A stretch of DNA of 64,000 nt, from the NCBI GenBank assembly GCA_027625915.1, contig JANTQA010000063.1, positions 4,235,501 through 4,299,500 on the forward strand, read 5' to 3'. The notes beneath the pieces were generated by a model that had not been told where the DNA came from, made no database searches, and saw only the letters and a list, made by a program, of their open reading frames with translations. Below, one piece after another: positions 1 through 10,829 of the stretch (positions are counted from its first letter, which is position 1; every line of letters begins with the position of its first letter). Origin of the DNA: Anaeramoeba flamelloides (taxonomy: Eukaryota; Metamonada; Anaeramoebidae). The position numbers and the translations under genes were made by a program.

Positions 1-18
1 CAATTAAATCAATTTTTA

Positions 19-585
19 ATGCCGATTCAAATTATTTGTCATTTTTTTCAAATGGACTCAGAACTTCTTTATTATTCAGCAGCAAACGGAAAAATTACTA
101 AAAAATTGCTCACTGCGCTCACCAAGTCGGACAATACCACACCATTTTTAAATTTTAAGAATTACCAAACCGTAGCAAAGGTAGTTGACGTGTACGATGG
201 GGACACTGTAAAGGTTGTAATGCCTGTCTTTAAAACACAAACTTTTCGATTTAGCGTTCGAATCAGCCGAATTGATTGCCCCGAAATCCGGCCAAAAACA
301 AAGGATGTACTTAAAAAAAAGATCGAAAAAGAGTTCGCAATTGAAATTCGCGAGTATACCAAAAAACTTTTATTAAACAAATACGTTCGACTTGACTGCA
401 AGGGGCTTGACAAATATGGGCGATTGCTTGCAGAAATCTATTTCACATACGGAGAAAAGCGTGATGTAAATTTTAGTGATCATTTAATAAACAAAAGAAT
501 GGCAGTTCTTTATGACGGAGGAACAAAGGTGAAAGACGTTTGTTTAGCTTTAGGTAGAGTTTCTTTGCGTGAAGAAAAAAAATAA
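19..585 (+). CDS. Staphylococcal-nuclease-like (SNase/thermonuclease) domain protein
   Basis: A 188-residue intronless reading frame. Residues about 50-175 form an SNase (OB-fold) domain. By alignment to the family I place the calcium and catalytic residues at D60 and D62 (in DGDT), R81, D86, E89 (in RISRIDCPE) and R135 (in DKYGRLLAEI), so the Ca2+-dependent phosphodiesterase site looks complete. The domain ends with YDGGTK at 165-170, an ending I associate with SNase proteins of large DNA viruses and some bacteria and protists (from memory). No signal peptide is evident: the first 48 residues are polar and unlike the domain. The frame stays open upstream to the window edge with no stop, so the true start may lie further 5', or an upstream exon may exist; M12 is another possible start. 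Stop is TAA. Function is inferred as a nuclease; substrate and location are unknown. Confidence 0.85.
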   Translation: MPIQIICHFFQMDSELLYYSAANGKITKKLLTALTKSDNTTPFLNFKNYQTVAKVVDVYDGDTVKVVMPVFKTQTFRFSVRISRIDCPEIRPKTKDVLKKKIEKEFAIEIREYTKKLLLNKYVRLDCKGLDKYGRLLAEIYFTYGEKRDVNFSDHLINKRMAVLYDGGTKVKDVCLALGRVSLREEKK

Positions 586-1194
586 TTCCTCTTCTCTTTT
601 AAAAGACCTTTCTCCACAAAGAAAAAAAATTTCCCAATTTCTTTTGTTTAAGATTCAACAGCAATAAAGAAAAAGTTAAATTCCTTTTTTTTTTTGTCCT
701 AATTTGCTTTTTTTAAACGACTTTTGTCTTGATCAAAAAGATTCTTTTTTTTTTTTTTTTCTTCTTTGTTATTTTTTGAATGTTTTTTTTTATTTTTTTC
801 AAAATTGTTGTGGAATCCTTTAAAACCTCTAAAAAAATTGTTCAAACCTTTCTTGAATAAAAAAAATTCAAAAAGAACCTAATTTGGAATATACCTAGAA
901 AGTAAATAAGTGTTTGAAAAAATAAGAAAAGTATGTACTCTTGAAAGCTTTTGGAATGTTAAAAGCGAAAATATTTTTACTTGAGTGTTTTTTTTTTGAT
1001 AACAAACAAACTTTATTCAAATGAACCATTTTAACTTTAACTTCGGTACCTTCGCCTTCTGTGTCTGTAGGAATTAAAATAAAATAACTTGATCAAAATT
1101 AAAATCAATTAAAAGAATGTGTTAGGATTTTATAGTAGTAAAAATAGAGTGTGTAGAATATTGTAGTAATGTTTCAAAATAAAAAGTATGTGCA

Positions 1195-1975
1195 TTTGTT
1201 GTTGAAGACCTAGACATTAATCAATCAAAGAAACTGACAAAAAACCCTAATCCAATATTGGTATTGATTTTTTTTAAGTTCTATTATTTAAGGGATTAGT
1301 AAACTAAATATAAAAAATCTTCAAGTATATTTAATTGCAAATTCAAAAAAATATTTACCGAAACTTGAAATTGAAAAATGGTGTAAAAATCTGATTACCA
1401 AAATAAGTAAACTTACTTTTAATGCTATTTTCGGAAATGAGTTATTGCTTTTAAAAGATCTAATCCATTTTTCTCTCATTTTTTGAAAAGTTCAAAATTC
1501 AACTTATTTCTGAATTATTTCAAAAAAAATTATTTCCTTTGAAAGAAGAAAGAAATCTTAATATCTGTAAAGGAAGTGTACAAATATAAACTTTCAAAAT
1601 TAAACCACTAAGTTCTAAAATAACCCAATCTAAAAAATCTATTTAATTTCATATAAATTACAATAATTATTATAAACTTTAAAAAAAAAATTTTAGGTTT
1701 CAAAGAACTGTCCAAATTAATTTATTCTCTTTATTGAATGAAAAAATCTAAGAAATAGAACTAAGATGGAAATTAAAAATTGTCCCAAAAAACTTTTTTA
1801 AAACTTGGAATATACAACACATAATCTTAAAAAATAATTTTTAATTTGATTCTTTTTAATCTATAATTAATCACTTAATCTTGTTTTTTTCGGTGGGTTA
1901 TTTGAAACACATAGACCAAAATTATCAATAGAATTTATAATTATTTCTTATTTTTTTAAAGATTTACAAGAAATT
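1195..1975 (+). repeat. Dispersed repeat family A, copy 1
   Basis: Matches by eye 30170-30890 (same strand) and 54780-55480 (opposite strand). Shared landmarks, in order: AAACTTGAAATTGAAAAATGG, a stretch ending GATCTAATCCATTTTTCTC, GAAGAAAGAAAT, CTAAAATAACCC and, near the end, TATCAATAGAATTT. The first 100 bases (GACCTAGACATTAATCAATC to TTCTATTATTTAA) also match the family F copies near 13.02 and 49.49 kb. No coding capacity is visible. Boundaries are approximate. Confidence 0.7.
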
Positions 1976-2654
1976 AAAAAGATCTAAGATAATAATAATA
2001 AAAATAATCACGAAAAAAAATAAAAAATAAAAGATAACAATTCGGTATTGATTGTAATAGTAATATTTGATATAATTTCTTAATTTTTGCTTAGTTTCAT
2101 TTTTAATTATTAATTTATAAATTTTATTTTTATAATTGTTGATAAACAAATTATTTTTTAATTCTAAAGAATTTCCAGAATGGATTTAAAAATCTTATTT
2201 TCATTTAATTTATCTAATTCTAGTATCAATTTATAGATTTATGATAATTATTAAAATATTTCAATCATACACTTTTTTATCTGATATATTTGTTTGAATT
2301 AAATATTATTTATTTTCAAATAATTGAAAAATCAAAATAATTAGAAATGCAACATTAAATTTTTTTCAACAATTTTACTTTTTCTTTGAATTGGACTTTT
2401 TGAAGCTGTACTTTTAATCTTGATAATTGATTCGCTCATATTTAATCTTTAAAATGAATTCCTTTATTAGTAATATAAGTTAAATTAATAATATTTGATA
2501 AAATTAAATGAAAAAAAATTTACAAAAAATGTTTTGTAAAAAAAAAACATAAATAGCAATTGGGAAATTCAAGGCTATATCTTGGTTATCCCAGCACAAA
2601 TCTAGTACATAATGATGAAAAAAATCTTTAAAAATTTACTTTTGTTCAATATTT

Positions 2655-3060
2655 TTTTCTTTCAACCTTGATTTCAATGGGTTTATTTGGAAGAGTGATC
2701 TTTCTTGTTTGGTCTTCTGAAAGAAAAGATTGGTTGAAAATGCAGCTTATTGTGTTTATTTTTTGTTTTATTCATTAATTAATATCATACACTCTTCTCA
2801 AACACATTTTGAGATCCAAAATCAAATTTAATAATATCAAAAATTTAATCAAAAAATATAGACAAATTATGGTAAAATGAAAGACTCAACTCTGAATTAC
2901 TTTGTTTATTTTCACAAATAGAGTAGTGAATTGGTATTTTCCTTTCAAAGTTTCAATATATTTGTGGTGCTCAAAAATCTTTTATATACAAGGTTCTCAT
3001 AATTACATTTTTTTTCAAAAGGGTAAAGTGTAGCTACTACCTTAACACCATTATTTCAAC
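2655..3060 (+). repeat. Dispersed repeat family B, copy 1
   Basis: Matches 60100-60470 on the same strand. Shared blocks include GGAAGAGTGATCTTTCTTG, AGAAAAGATT, a block running from a GAGATCC-like motif into AATTTAATAA, TTTCACAAATA.A.TAGTGAAT, and GTTTCAATAT followed by GTGGT.C.CAAAAATCTTTT. Diverged and non-coding. Confidence 0.65.
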
Positions 3061-4379
3061 CAAAAAAATTATAATTTTACATTTTTAAAGTAGATTTTCT
3101 ATTTAAAGTTAAAAAAAAATATAAAAATCTTTAATTTTGTTTATTGTTTTTTTTTTTTTTCAGTTTTTCTTATTTTCTAAATGAAATTTCATAAAAAAAT
3201 CAATTTATTTCAAAATAAAACTTTGATCTTGAATTCCTTTCTTTATTTTTTTAGAATAAAAAAGTTTTTTGTATTGTTAATTATTATTTACTTGTTACAT
3301 TTTTGAGACCAATTTTTTTAACTTTGTTTGATTATTTTTAGCTTAAAAAAAATGTGGTATTATCACCCGTTCTAAGCAGTCGCATTAATTCTTTTTTTTT
3401 TTTTTCATTCTGCTTAATAATTTTGTTTTTGAGAGAATCTCTACATAAAAAAAAACTTTAATTGTATTTGATGAGGTAAACATGGTGAAAAAAAAAAAAA
3501 AATATTAATATACATAGTTTTAAAATAAATCAGTGAAAATTTTTAGTTTGGTTACATTGATACAATCTCCCATTGAATGGCTTAGTCAACAATTCGTTCA
3601 AAAACTTTATGAATAAAGAGATTTGTAATTATAAATATTTATTGTACCTCGGAAAAAGGTGCCAAATCTATTTTCATAAAGCACAATTTAATTCTTATTG
3701 GTCCACCAATCTTGTCGATGTAAAATTACAAATTTTCAAAAACTCATCTTGAATTTAATAAAAAATATTTTAATTTTGTCATTACACAAGTGTAAAACTC
3801 GAATGTTCTAAAAAATAGAGTTTTTATAATTTTGGAGATCAATAAAGAATTCCATACAATTACCCAAAATCCAGGTAATACTGTAAATCGTAAAAGAAAA
3901 AAATCAAAATTTTCAGTCAGCTTTTCAAAAAAAAAGCCATGCCAAATAATTAAAATAAATCATCAAAGGTCCCCAATTCTCAAAGGTGATTTAATAATTT
4001 AAGCTGGTTTTAGAAATAAAAATTTGAAATGTTTCCTAATTTTATATAAATCTTTTTTTGGAAACCTGAAAGAAAATTTTGTTTCATTTATTTTACAACA
4101 AATAGTAGTAAACGAAACCTCCTTTTTGGTTTTGAGCTCAAAGGGATTTTGAAAAATAAAATCTTTTGGTAAACATCAATACATTGCTAGAAAAATAATT
4201 TTTTTTCTAGATTTGAAAGATTGGTATTTACCAAACGATTTTTTGATAAAAATTATTATTAGTCCCTTAAGGAATTAATCCCTATTAAATTTTTTTACCT
4301 TAATTTAATAGAGATTGAGTATATTTTTTAAAAATTACTTCGATTTGAAAAAACGCCTGTTTATTTTCAATATTAAATA

Positions 4380-4930
4380 TATTTCTAAACTAAAAATCAA
4401 AATTTTCGACACAGCTAAAACGTTACAAACAATCACAATAATACAATTTCATTCAAATTGGAGATAATTTTGATTTTTCTAAAATCTGAAAATCATTTTT
4501 TTATCTTTTCGTTTTTGTTTTCATTTCATTGTTTGAATTACGTAATTTGTTTCGTTTGATCAAAAATTTTTTTCAACCATTGAAATTAAGTTAAAGTCAA
4601 GTTGTTCCAAATAGAAGAACTCAAATAAAATTAGTTTGTAGTATCTAACCATTTGATCGATCAATATTCCTAATGGAATTTCAACAAATTTACTAATGTA
4701 TTTTTTTGTTTTGCTCTCTCCAAAATTTTTAACACACCCATGATTTATTTGTATTGATAATTATTTATTATTTATTGTTTTGTGAGTATTGTAATTTATA
4801 AACAAGTGTTAACATTTCAATTAGTGAATGGTTCTAATTTGGTAAATCTTCTTGAATTGATTAAATAAGTTTTTTTTTTCACAAATCGAATTTTGGTGTG
4901 TTAAAAATTTTGAATTGGGGTTTAGATCAG
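4380..4930 (+). repeat. Dispersed repeat family C, copy 1
   Basis: The left half (4380-4720) matches 32440-32770. The right half (4700-4930) matches 59740-59975 (landmarks GTATTGATAATTAT, TAATTTATAAACAA.TGTTAAC, GTGTTAAAAATTTTGAATTG). All are on the same strand and non-coding. In the 59.7-kb copy the C-type segment lies before the B-type segment, the reverse of the order here, so B and C are either separate families or a rearranged larger element. Confidence 0.65.
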
Positions 4931-5698
4931 GAATCCTTATTTAGAAATTGGTCAAAAAAAAAAATAATAGAGACTAGTCACTTAAGATAATCTGATATTT
5001 TTTTTACTAATAATAAATTGTGGGTAATTGCGTGGAACTCTTTATTTATCTCTTAAATTGTAAAAACTCAATTTTTTACAACATTTCATATTTACATTTG
5101 TGTATTTACAAAAAAATTTTTTTCTTCAAAGAATCAATTTCATAACTTAGACTCAAAAATTTGTAACCCTCAAACAAATTTATGCTATTGGAATTTTTTT
5201 TTCAATCTTTGTTTGGGAACCCAAAATTGGGTTTGTGTTTATTGAGTTGGTCCGTCCTCAGATTGTCGTTTGATTGAATGTTTGTTTTGTATTCAAATTT
5301 TTCTTAAAAAATTTATTTTGAAAGATTTTTTTTTTTCTTTTTCTTTTTCATGGTGTAAAATTCAAAAAAAACAAGAACAAAAGTGGAGAATGGAATTTGT
5401 TAAACCTTGGAAAAAAAAAGATCCAATAAATCAAAAAATCAAAAAAAAGTAAAAAATCAAAAAAAAGAAAACACACAAAAAAAAAAAATTTTAAAAAGCA
5501 TGAATGAAAAAAGTACACAATGAATTGATCGCGATTCAAAGTGTAATAGTTATCATTTTGTTTTTGTTTATAAGTTGTGTTTTTAAGAAATTACTGCTTA
5601 ATTCTGATCTTTTTTTTTTTTTGTTTTTTTTTTTTTTTTTTTTAAAAAAAAATAATAAAAATAACAAAAAAAAAAAAAAATAACAACAAGAAAAATGA

Positions 5699-6179
5699 TT
5701 AGTTTTCTAAATTGATTTGGTTACCAAATTTTTTGTAAAGAGTTTTTTTTAGTTTGTTCATTTCCTCTTCGATCTTATTAATTTCTTCTTTTTTCTCCTC
5801 TTTTTCTTTTTTGAGTTTTTCGGTTTTTTTATCAATTAATTGTTCGGCAAGATCCCTGTCAACTGCAAGAAAAGAATCGGCAATTTTATAAAGAACATCA
5901 TCAAGTAATAAAATCTCATCCATACTTGACTCTAAATTATCAATCTCGGTCTAAAATTATTCAAATAGAAGAAGTAAAAGTGAAAAACAAATTGATTTTT
6001 TGTTTTTATTTTTTGTTTTTTTATGTTGTTTTTTTGAAAAGAAATAACAAAGGATTAAATACATTATAATTTTTGATTTGTGCTTCAAGTTCATGAAAAC
6101 GAATATTAAGTTTTCCAAAGGTGTTTATACAGTCTTGGTCTTCACGGGATACTTCAACTTCCTCAACTTTCTTGCTCAT
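5699..6179 (-). CDS. PFDN4: Prefoldin subunit 4 (two exons)
   Basis: Exon 1 is 6179-6063 (39 codons) and exon 2 is 5950-5699 (83 codons plus TAA). The 112-bp intron starts GTATTTAATCC, ends ATTTTAG and is phase 0. The spliced protein has 122 residues, close to the usual 120-135 of this beta-type prefoldin. It shows the family pattern: an N-terminal helix with SREDQ..INTF, a heptad stretch (about 25-50), the central hairpin segment with MDEILLLDD, a second K/E-rich coiled coil (about 75-105) and the family C-terminus KKFGNQINLE. The family is part of the cytosolic hexamer that hands nascent actin and tubulin to the CCT chaperonin. The intron splits the first coiled coil. A 15-nt T tract (sense strand) follows the stop by about 18 nt. 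Identification rests on both helices and both ends, so I am confident. Confidence 0.92.
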
Positions 6180-8373
6180 AATTTTGAATTAATAATAAAA
6201 TTGATAAAAATAAAAAAATGACTCTTTTCTCTGATTGAAAACTGGGATAAAAATTAAGTTCAACAGTGATTAGCTTGTAAGAGATGAGGGATTTGTGTTC
6301 ATCAAAATATAAGAATTAAACACAAAATCTCAACATTTTGAGTAATTGAAATAATTATATTCTTGGTTTTAATAATATTTGTAGTTTTGGTAGGTTTATG
6401 TTTTTTCAAATTTTGTTGGTTACTGGTATTTGAATTGTAAATGGGACAAAATTTTCACTTCATTTTCCTTTTTTAACAAAGAAACTTGAATCGAAATAGA
6501 CTGTAATTTGTGATCTCTGTTTCTTGTTTGATGAAATAATTGAAGTACATTATGTATTATTCAAAACAAAAATCTTGAGAGATAAAATTTTGAAGAATTG
6601 ATAAACAAGAAAGAGATGAAAACAAATCCCATTTAAATTTCAAATATATGTAGATAGGAAAATTGAAGGGTATTTCAGTCAGCCTTGTTTATTCTCTTTT
6701 TTTCCTTTTCTTTTGAGTGTTCAGTGTATTTCTTATAAATAAGAGTATTAAGATTTTTAAGAAAAAATAAATAGATTGAAATAAAAAAAAAAATTACATA
6801 CTTTTTAAAAGAATCAAATACCAATGATAAGTCAATCAACTGTGATGTACAATTGATCCCTTAAAAGCATCAATCAAAAAAAAGAGTATATTTTTTCAAA
6901 AAAAGTGCCAAAGATCGATACTCAATTTCCAATTTAAATCCTTGTTGGAATTTATAATTTTAATAAAAATTGTGCCAATTTTAAAGTTTCACTCTTTGGA
7001 AGTTTTTTGAAATCATGCAGATTTTTTTTTCTTTTTTATCTTTTTGCGAATGAGTTATTTTTTTGTAACAAGAATATAAAAAAAAATACTTACTTTGTCA
7101 AAATATGAAGTGATTAAAAACCACAAATTGGAAAAAAATCAATTAAATTGTATTGGTACTGAAAGAAAACAATTACTTCAAATCGAAGAAATTTAACCCT
7201 TTGGAAATTTAAAATAAGAAATTATTAATACCCGACTTCAAAAATTTTATCTTTTGAAAATGATTTAATTATCATGGAAAAAAATTGTCAAATAGATTTT
7301 AATTGTAAAATGGTAATAAATATTCTCTTTTTAAAACCATTTTATGTAATTATTTTTCCTTTATTGTAATATAAAAAACATAGCCTTAACGTTGAGATGT
7401 TTATTATAGTTGAAATTGGATTCAAAATATCAAAATAAATCATAATTTTAACTTTTTAATTTTCCCAAATTTGAAATTAAATTGTTTAAAATTTTGTAAA
7501 AATATTTTTTTTGAATTTTTTGTTACTATTATTTTCCTATTTATGTGAAATTTACCTCAAGATTTTAAAAATAGGTATTAATATAGTTTGGAAAAGTTCA
7601 GTTTCAAATATATTTATATCAACAGTGCGTATAAACATAAGAAGATCAATATTTTTAATATTTTCTTTTTCACAACTATTTTACAATTAATATTGATTTG
7701 GCATTTTTTTTAGGAATATCCATGTTAATTCTCTTAGTAATTGATTTTTTTTCTTAAATGTTTAAATTGTCAGTTATTGGTTAAAATAAAACTTTGTTGT
7801 ACTCTTAATTTTTAATTTTTTTGTAATTTTTTATTTCGATATGTGAAATTGAATTATTCCCCCCATCTAAACAATTTCATCGAATCTGAGTTTTTTTTCA
7901 AAATTAAAATTTAACGTAATACTTATATTTAACTCAAAAAGTAATGATCTATTATTTGTATTCGCAATTCAGTTTAATATTCAAATCGTTAAACAATATT
8001 TTTTTTTTATGTAGAATGTATTGATTTTGAAAAAAAAAATATTTTGTTAGTGTTTTTGTTTATAAATAGTTTGATTCGAATTCCAATATATCACAGAAAT
8101 AGAATTACTGGTGATTAATGAATAAAAAATATTTATTGAATTGAATAAATTATCTAAATCAATTTTTGTTTAATATCCTTCAATAACTGATTTATTTCCA
8201 ATTTTTTTTTATTTTATAAAGTTTGAAATAATCCTTTTCAAATTTCCAATTCAAAAAATTATAAAAAAATGTTGAAAATAAATTGTTTGTGTTTTACAAA
8301 CAAGTATAGTTTTAATAGTTCAATTTACCTTTTGGAAACAAAAAAAAATATTTCAAGGTTTGTTTGTGTGGGT

Positions 8374-8388
8374 GGGGGGGGGGGGGGG
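8374..8388 (+). repeat. Poly(G) tract, 15 G
   Basis: An uninterrupted run of 15 G after GTGTGGGT, in DNA otherwise strongly AT-rich. It could form a G-quadruplex, or its length could be an assembly or sequencing artefact. Confidence 0.9.
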
Positions 8389-8639
8389 TAATTGAATAAA
8401 GAATAATTATTTTTTTAAAAAAATACTCTATTATCATAAAAAAATCAAATGTGGAGAAAAATAATTCATCAAAATATTACCTTACTTAGGTAACTTGTTG
8501 AAAATATCTGGGCAAAATCTATAATTTTAGTGTATAATTTTAAATTATGGAAAACCTTAAAGATGTATCCTTGGTTTTCCAGTATAAAAAAAATCAAGTA
8601 AAAATTAAAAATATATCTATTTTTTTTTATTCTAGAAAA

Positions 8640-9640
8640 CCTAACTTAAGTGTACTTCAAGTTTCATAGAGTACCACAATGTGCCCTATTTTTTTAATTT
8701 TTATTTTGAGAAATAAATCGAAAAAATTAAGAACTTTTCTTTTAATTTCTTAAATAAAAAAATAATTATTGCAGTTTTCTTCTGTTTTACTGTTTTATTT
8801 GTAAAGTATGATGATTTTCCAAATAAAAAGAAAAGTTAAGAAAAGTTAACCGCGGATTTTTTATTGATTCCCAACTATAAATATATTTATTAAATTTAAA
8901 TAAAAAATTGTACTAGAATAAAATTGCATGTTGAATTTGAAGAAAATTTAAAATTTTTAGAGTTATTAAATTTAAAAAAAAAATTCTTAAAAAATTGGAT
9001 TTTTTGAAGATCCGGATCGTTTTATTTGGAATTGCCCAACGTATGAAAATAATAGTAAAATCTGGATAACTCAATTAAAAAAAATCAATTTATCTCATAT
9101 ATTAAAAAAACAATAATATTAAAAATATTATTAACAAAAAAGACTCCATAACTTTATTGTCCTAGTTGAAAATAAAAGTATATGAAAATCTTTAAAAAAA
9201 ATATCTAAATAAAAATCTATGGGTGTAATAGAGTGCCTAGATATTCCATAATTCAAAAGAATAAAGTCAGTTTCGCTTTTAAGGCACAAACTTTCAACGA
9301 AATTTAAGGCCCAAAAAAATCTCAAATTAAGGTACAAAATTCAAATTCTAGTAAAATAAATTGTAAAAAAAACATTTTCCAAAAATTGTACTTCAATTTG
9401 AGATTTTTTTTGTGTCTTAAATTTCGTTGAAAGTTTGTGTATTAAAAGTGAAACTGACTGTATAGAAAAATCAAAGATTTTACTCAATTAATTTAAATTC
9501 TGGAAAATCTAACCCTTGTTTTTTTTTTAAATTTAAGAAATAAACCGAAAAAATAAATAAATTTTCCGTTTATTTCTCAAATTAAAAAAAAAATCTAACG
9601 ACTAACAAGAGGAACTAAAAAATCCCCCCAAAAACAATAA
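8640..9640 (+). repeat. Dispersed repeat family G (CCTAAC family), interrupted by a MITE
   Basis: Recognised by an ordered set of motifs: GAGT.CCACAATGTGCC, TTCCATAAT..AAAAGAATA, AATCAAAGATTTTACTCAATT, TTTAAATTCTGGAAAACC and TAAC, then an inverted pair built on AAGAAATAAACC and its complement. Relatives lie at 16330-16800, 41960-42290 and 42860-43010. The MITE at 9264-9460 splits this copy. Limits are approximate. Confidence 0.55.
9264..9460. mobile_element. Tc1/mariner-type MITE, copy 1 (197 bp)
   Basis: An almost perfect inverted repeat. The left end reads AAGTCAGTTTCGCTTTTAA (the terminal C is changed to A relative to the other copy) and the right end is its complement, ending AAAGTGAAACTGACTG. 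It is flanked by TA on both sides, as expected for Tc1/mariner targets. The arms run through GGCACAAACTTTCAACGAA into a short AT-rich loop. The copy at 41706-41902 has exactly the same length. No coding capacity. Confidence 0.85.
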
Positions 9641-10829
9641 AAAAAAAAACTTGGATTTTTTAGGGTTTATTATTAAATTTCATATTGGTAATAACAGAAT
9701 TTTTGGTATTTTTGGAGATTTTCTGAATTATTTGCATCGATTCGAAAGTTTTTTATCATCATTAATGATTGTATGAAGAAAAATCAAAACGATTATTTTG
9801 TTATTAGTTGTATTTTATTAATTAAATTTTAGAAAGGGTAAAATACTGAAATCACCAATACTGAATATTTTAAATATTTTTTCAAATCGAAATTGTAGAC
9901 TCCAATGATTAGTGAAATATTTTACCTCATAAAATAAGTGAAACAAATATAATCCCATAATATGATTATTTTTTTTTTTCATAAAAAATATAATCCAAAA
10001 TGTATTAGTATATCTTACAACCCATCCAAATCTACCCTGTCGTATCCTAGCGTGTCAAAATGCAGTGTTAAAAATACTCACACTCAATTAATGTATTATA
10101 AAATCTGACTATTTTGAAAAAATTAGAAAATTTGACTAATTTTGAAATTTGACGAATTTCGAAAATTAATAATTTTCCCAAGATTTAACTTAAAATATAA
10201 AATATCTTTCAAAATAATTATTTAACAAAAGATCTCTTTTTAACCAATAATATTTATTATAAGAAAAATTATTAAAAACGAAAAATTAGCAAAGGTTTTA
10301 TTTTTTTTATGAAAAATTTTTTTCTTGATCTTATTTTGAGGAAAAATCAGTAAAAATCAAAAATTACCTTAGAAAGCAATTCTGTTTGTCATTACAACTT
10401 CTGAAGTTGTGGTATTTATAAGAGAACAAGAATAAGAATTAAAAAAAAAGGGAAAAAACACTTTTTTTCAATGTAAAAAAATATTCTATCCTTTGGATAA
10501 AAGATCCTAATACCTTGATCAAAATGAAAAGATTACATTAGCAATGATCTGAAGTTCCACTTAGAGAACAGACCCGTCATAATAGAAAACTCAACATGAT
10601 ATTGTGTAAATATTAAAAAAAATAAATAATTATATACAATGACAATATCAAATTAAACATTTTCATGTATATTCAACTGATAGTGGGATTAATGTGTAAA
10701 AAGAATATATCAACAAGGTTTGGTTTATCAAAAAAATAAAAAAATACAGAAATAAAAATATGAATAAATTGAAATTGATAATGGTTAATTAGCAATATAT
10801 ATATATATATATAAACGATTAAATTAATG

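Larger units (their letters stand above)
586..5698. other. AT-rich intergenic region with dispersed repeats
   Basis: No convincing coding frame. Homopolymer A and T runs are frequent. About half of it matches other places in the window (families A, B and C, listed separately). The short frames at 1964-2149 (-) and 5270-5539 (both strands) are low-complexity F/K-rich translations of T and A tracts and are not genes. Confidence 0.7.
6180..10829. other. AT-rich intergenic region
   Basis: No gene seen. It holds a 15-G homopolymer (8374-8388), a Tc1/mariner-type MITE (9264-9460) inserted in another dispersed repeat (8640-9640) and a short (TA)n run next to the 3' end of the RGS gene (about 10794-10813). 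The 68-codon minus-strand frame at 9131-9337 lies across the MITE and is not a gene. The rest shows nothing I can name. Confidence 0.65.

Noticed and set aside
4262-4320. Hairpin AATCCCTATTAAAT / ATTTAATAGAGATT
   Set aside because: An imperfect 14-bp AT-rich stem with one mismatch; such stems are expected by chance in this composition and no gene lies beside it.
5270-5539. Short frames on both strands near 5.4 kb
   Set aside because: Composition is K-rich on one strand and F-rich on the other, from alternating A and T tracts.
10020-10075. A short less AT-biased patch considered as a tRNA
   Set aside because: No cloverleaf with A-box and B-box spacing could be formed; I found no convincing tRNA anywhere in the window.
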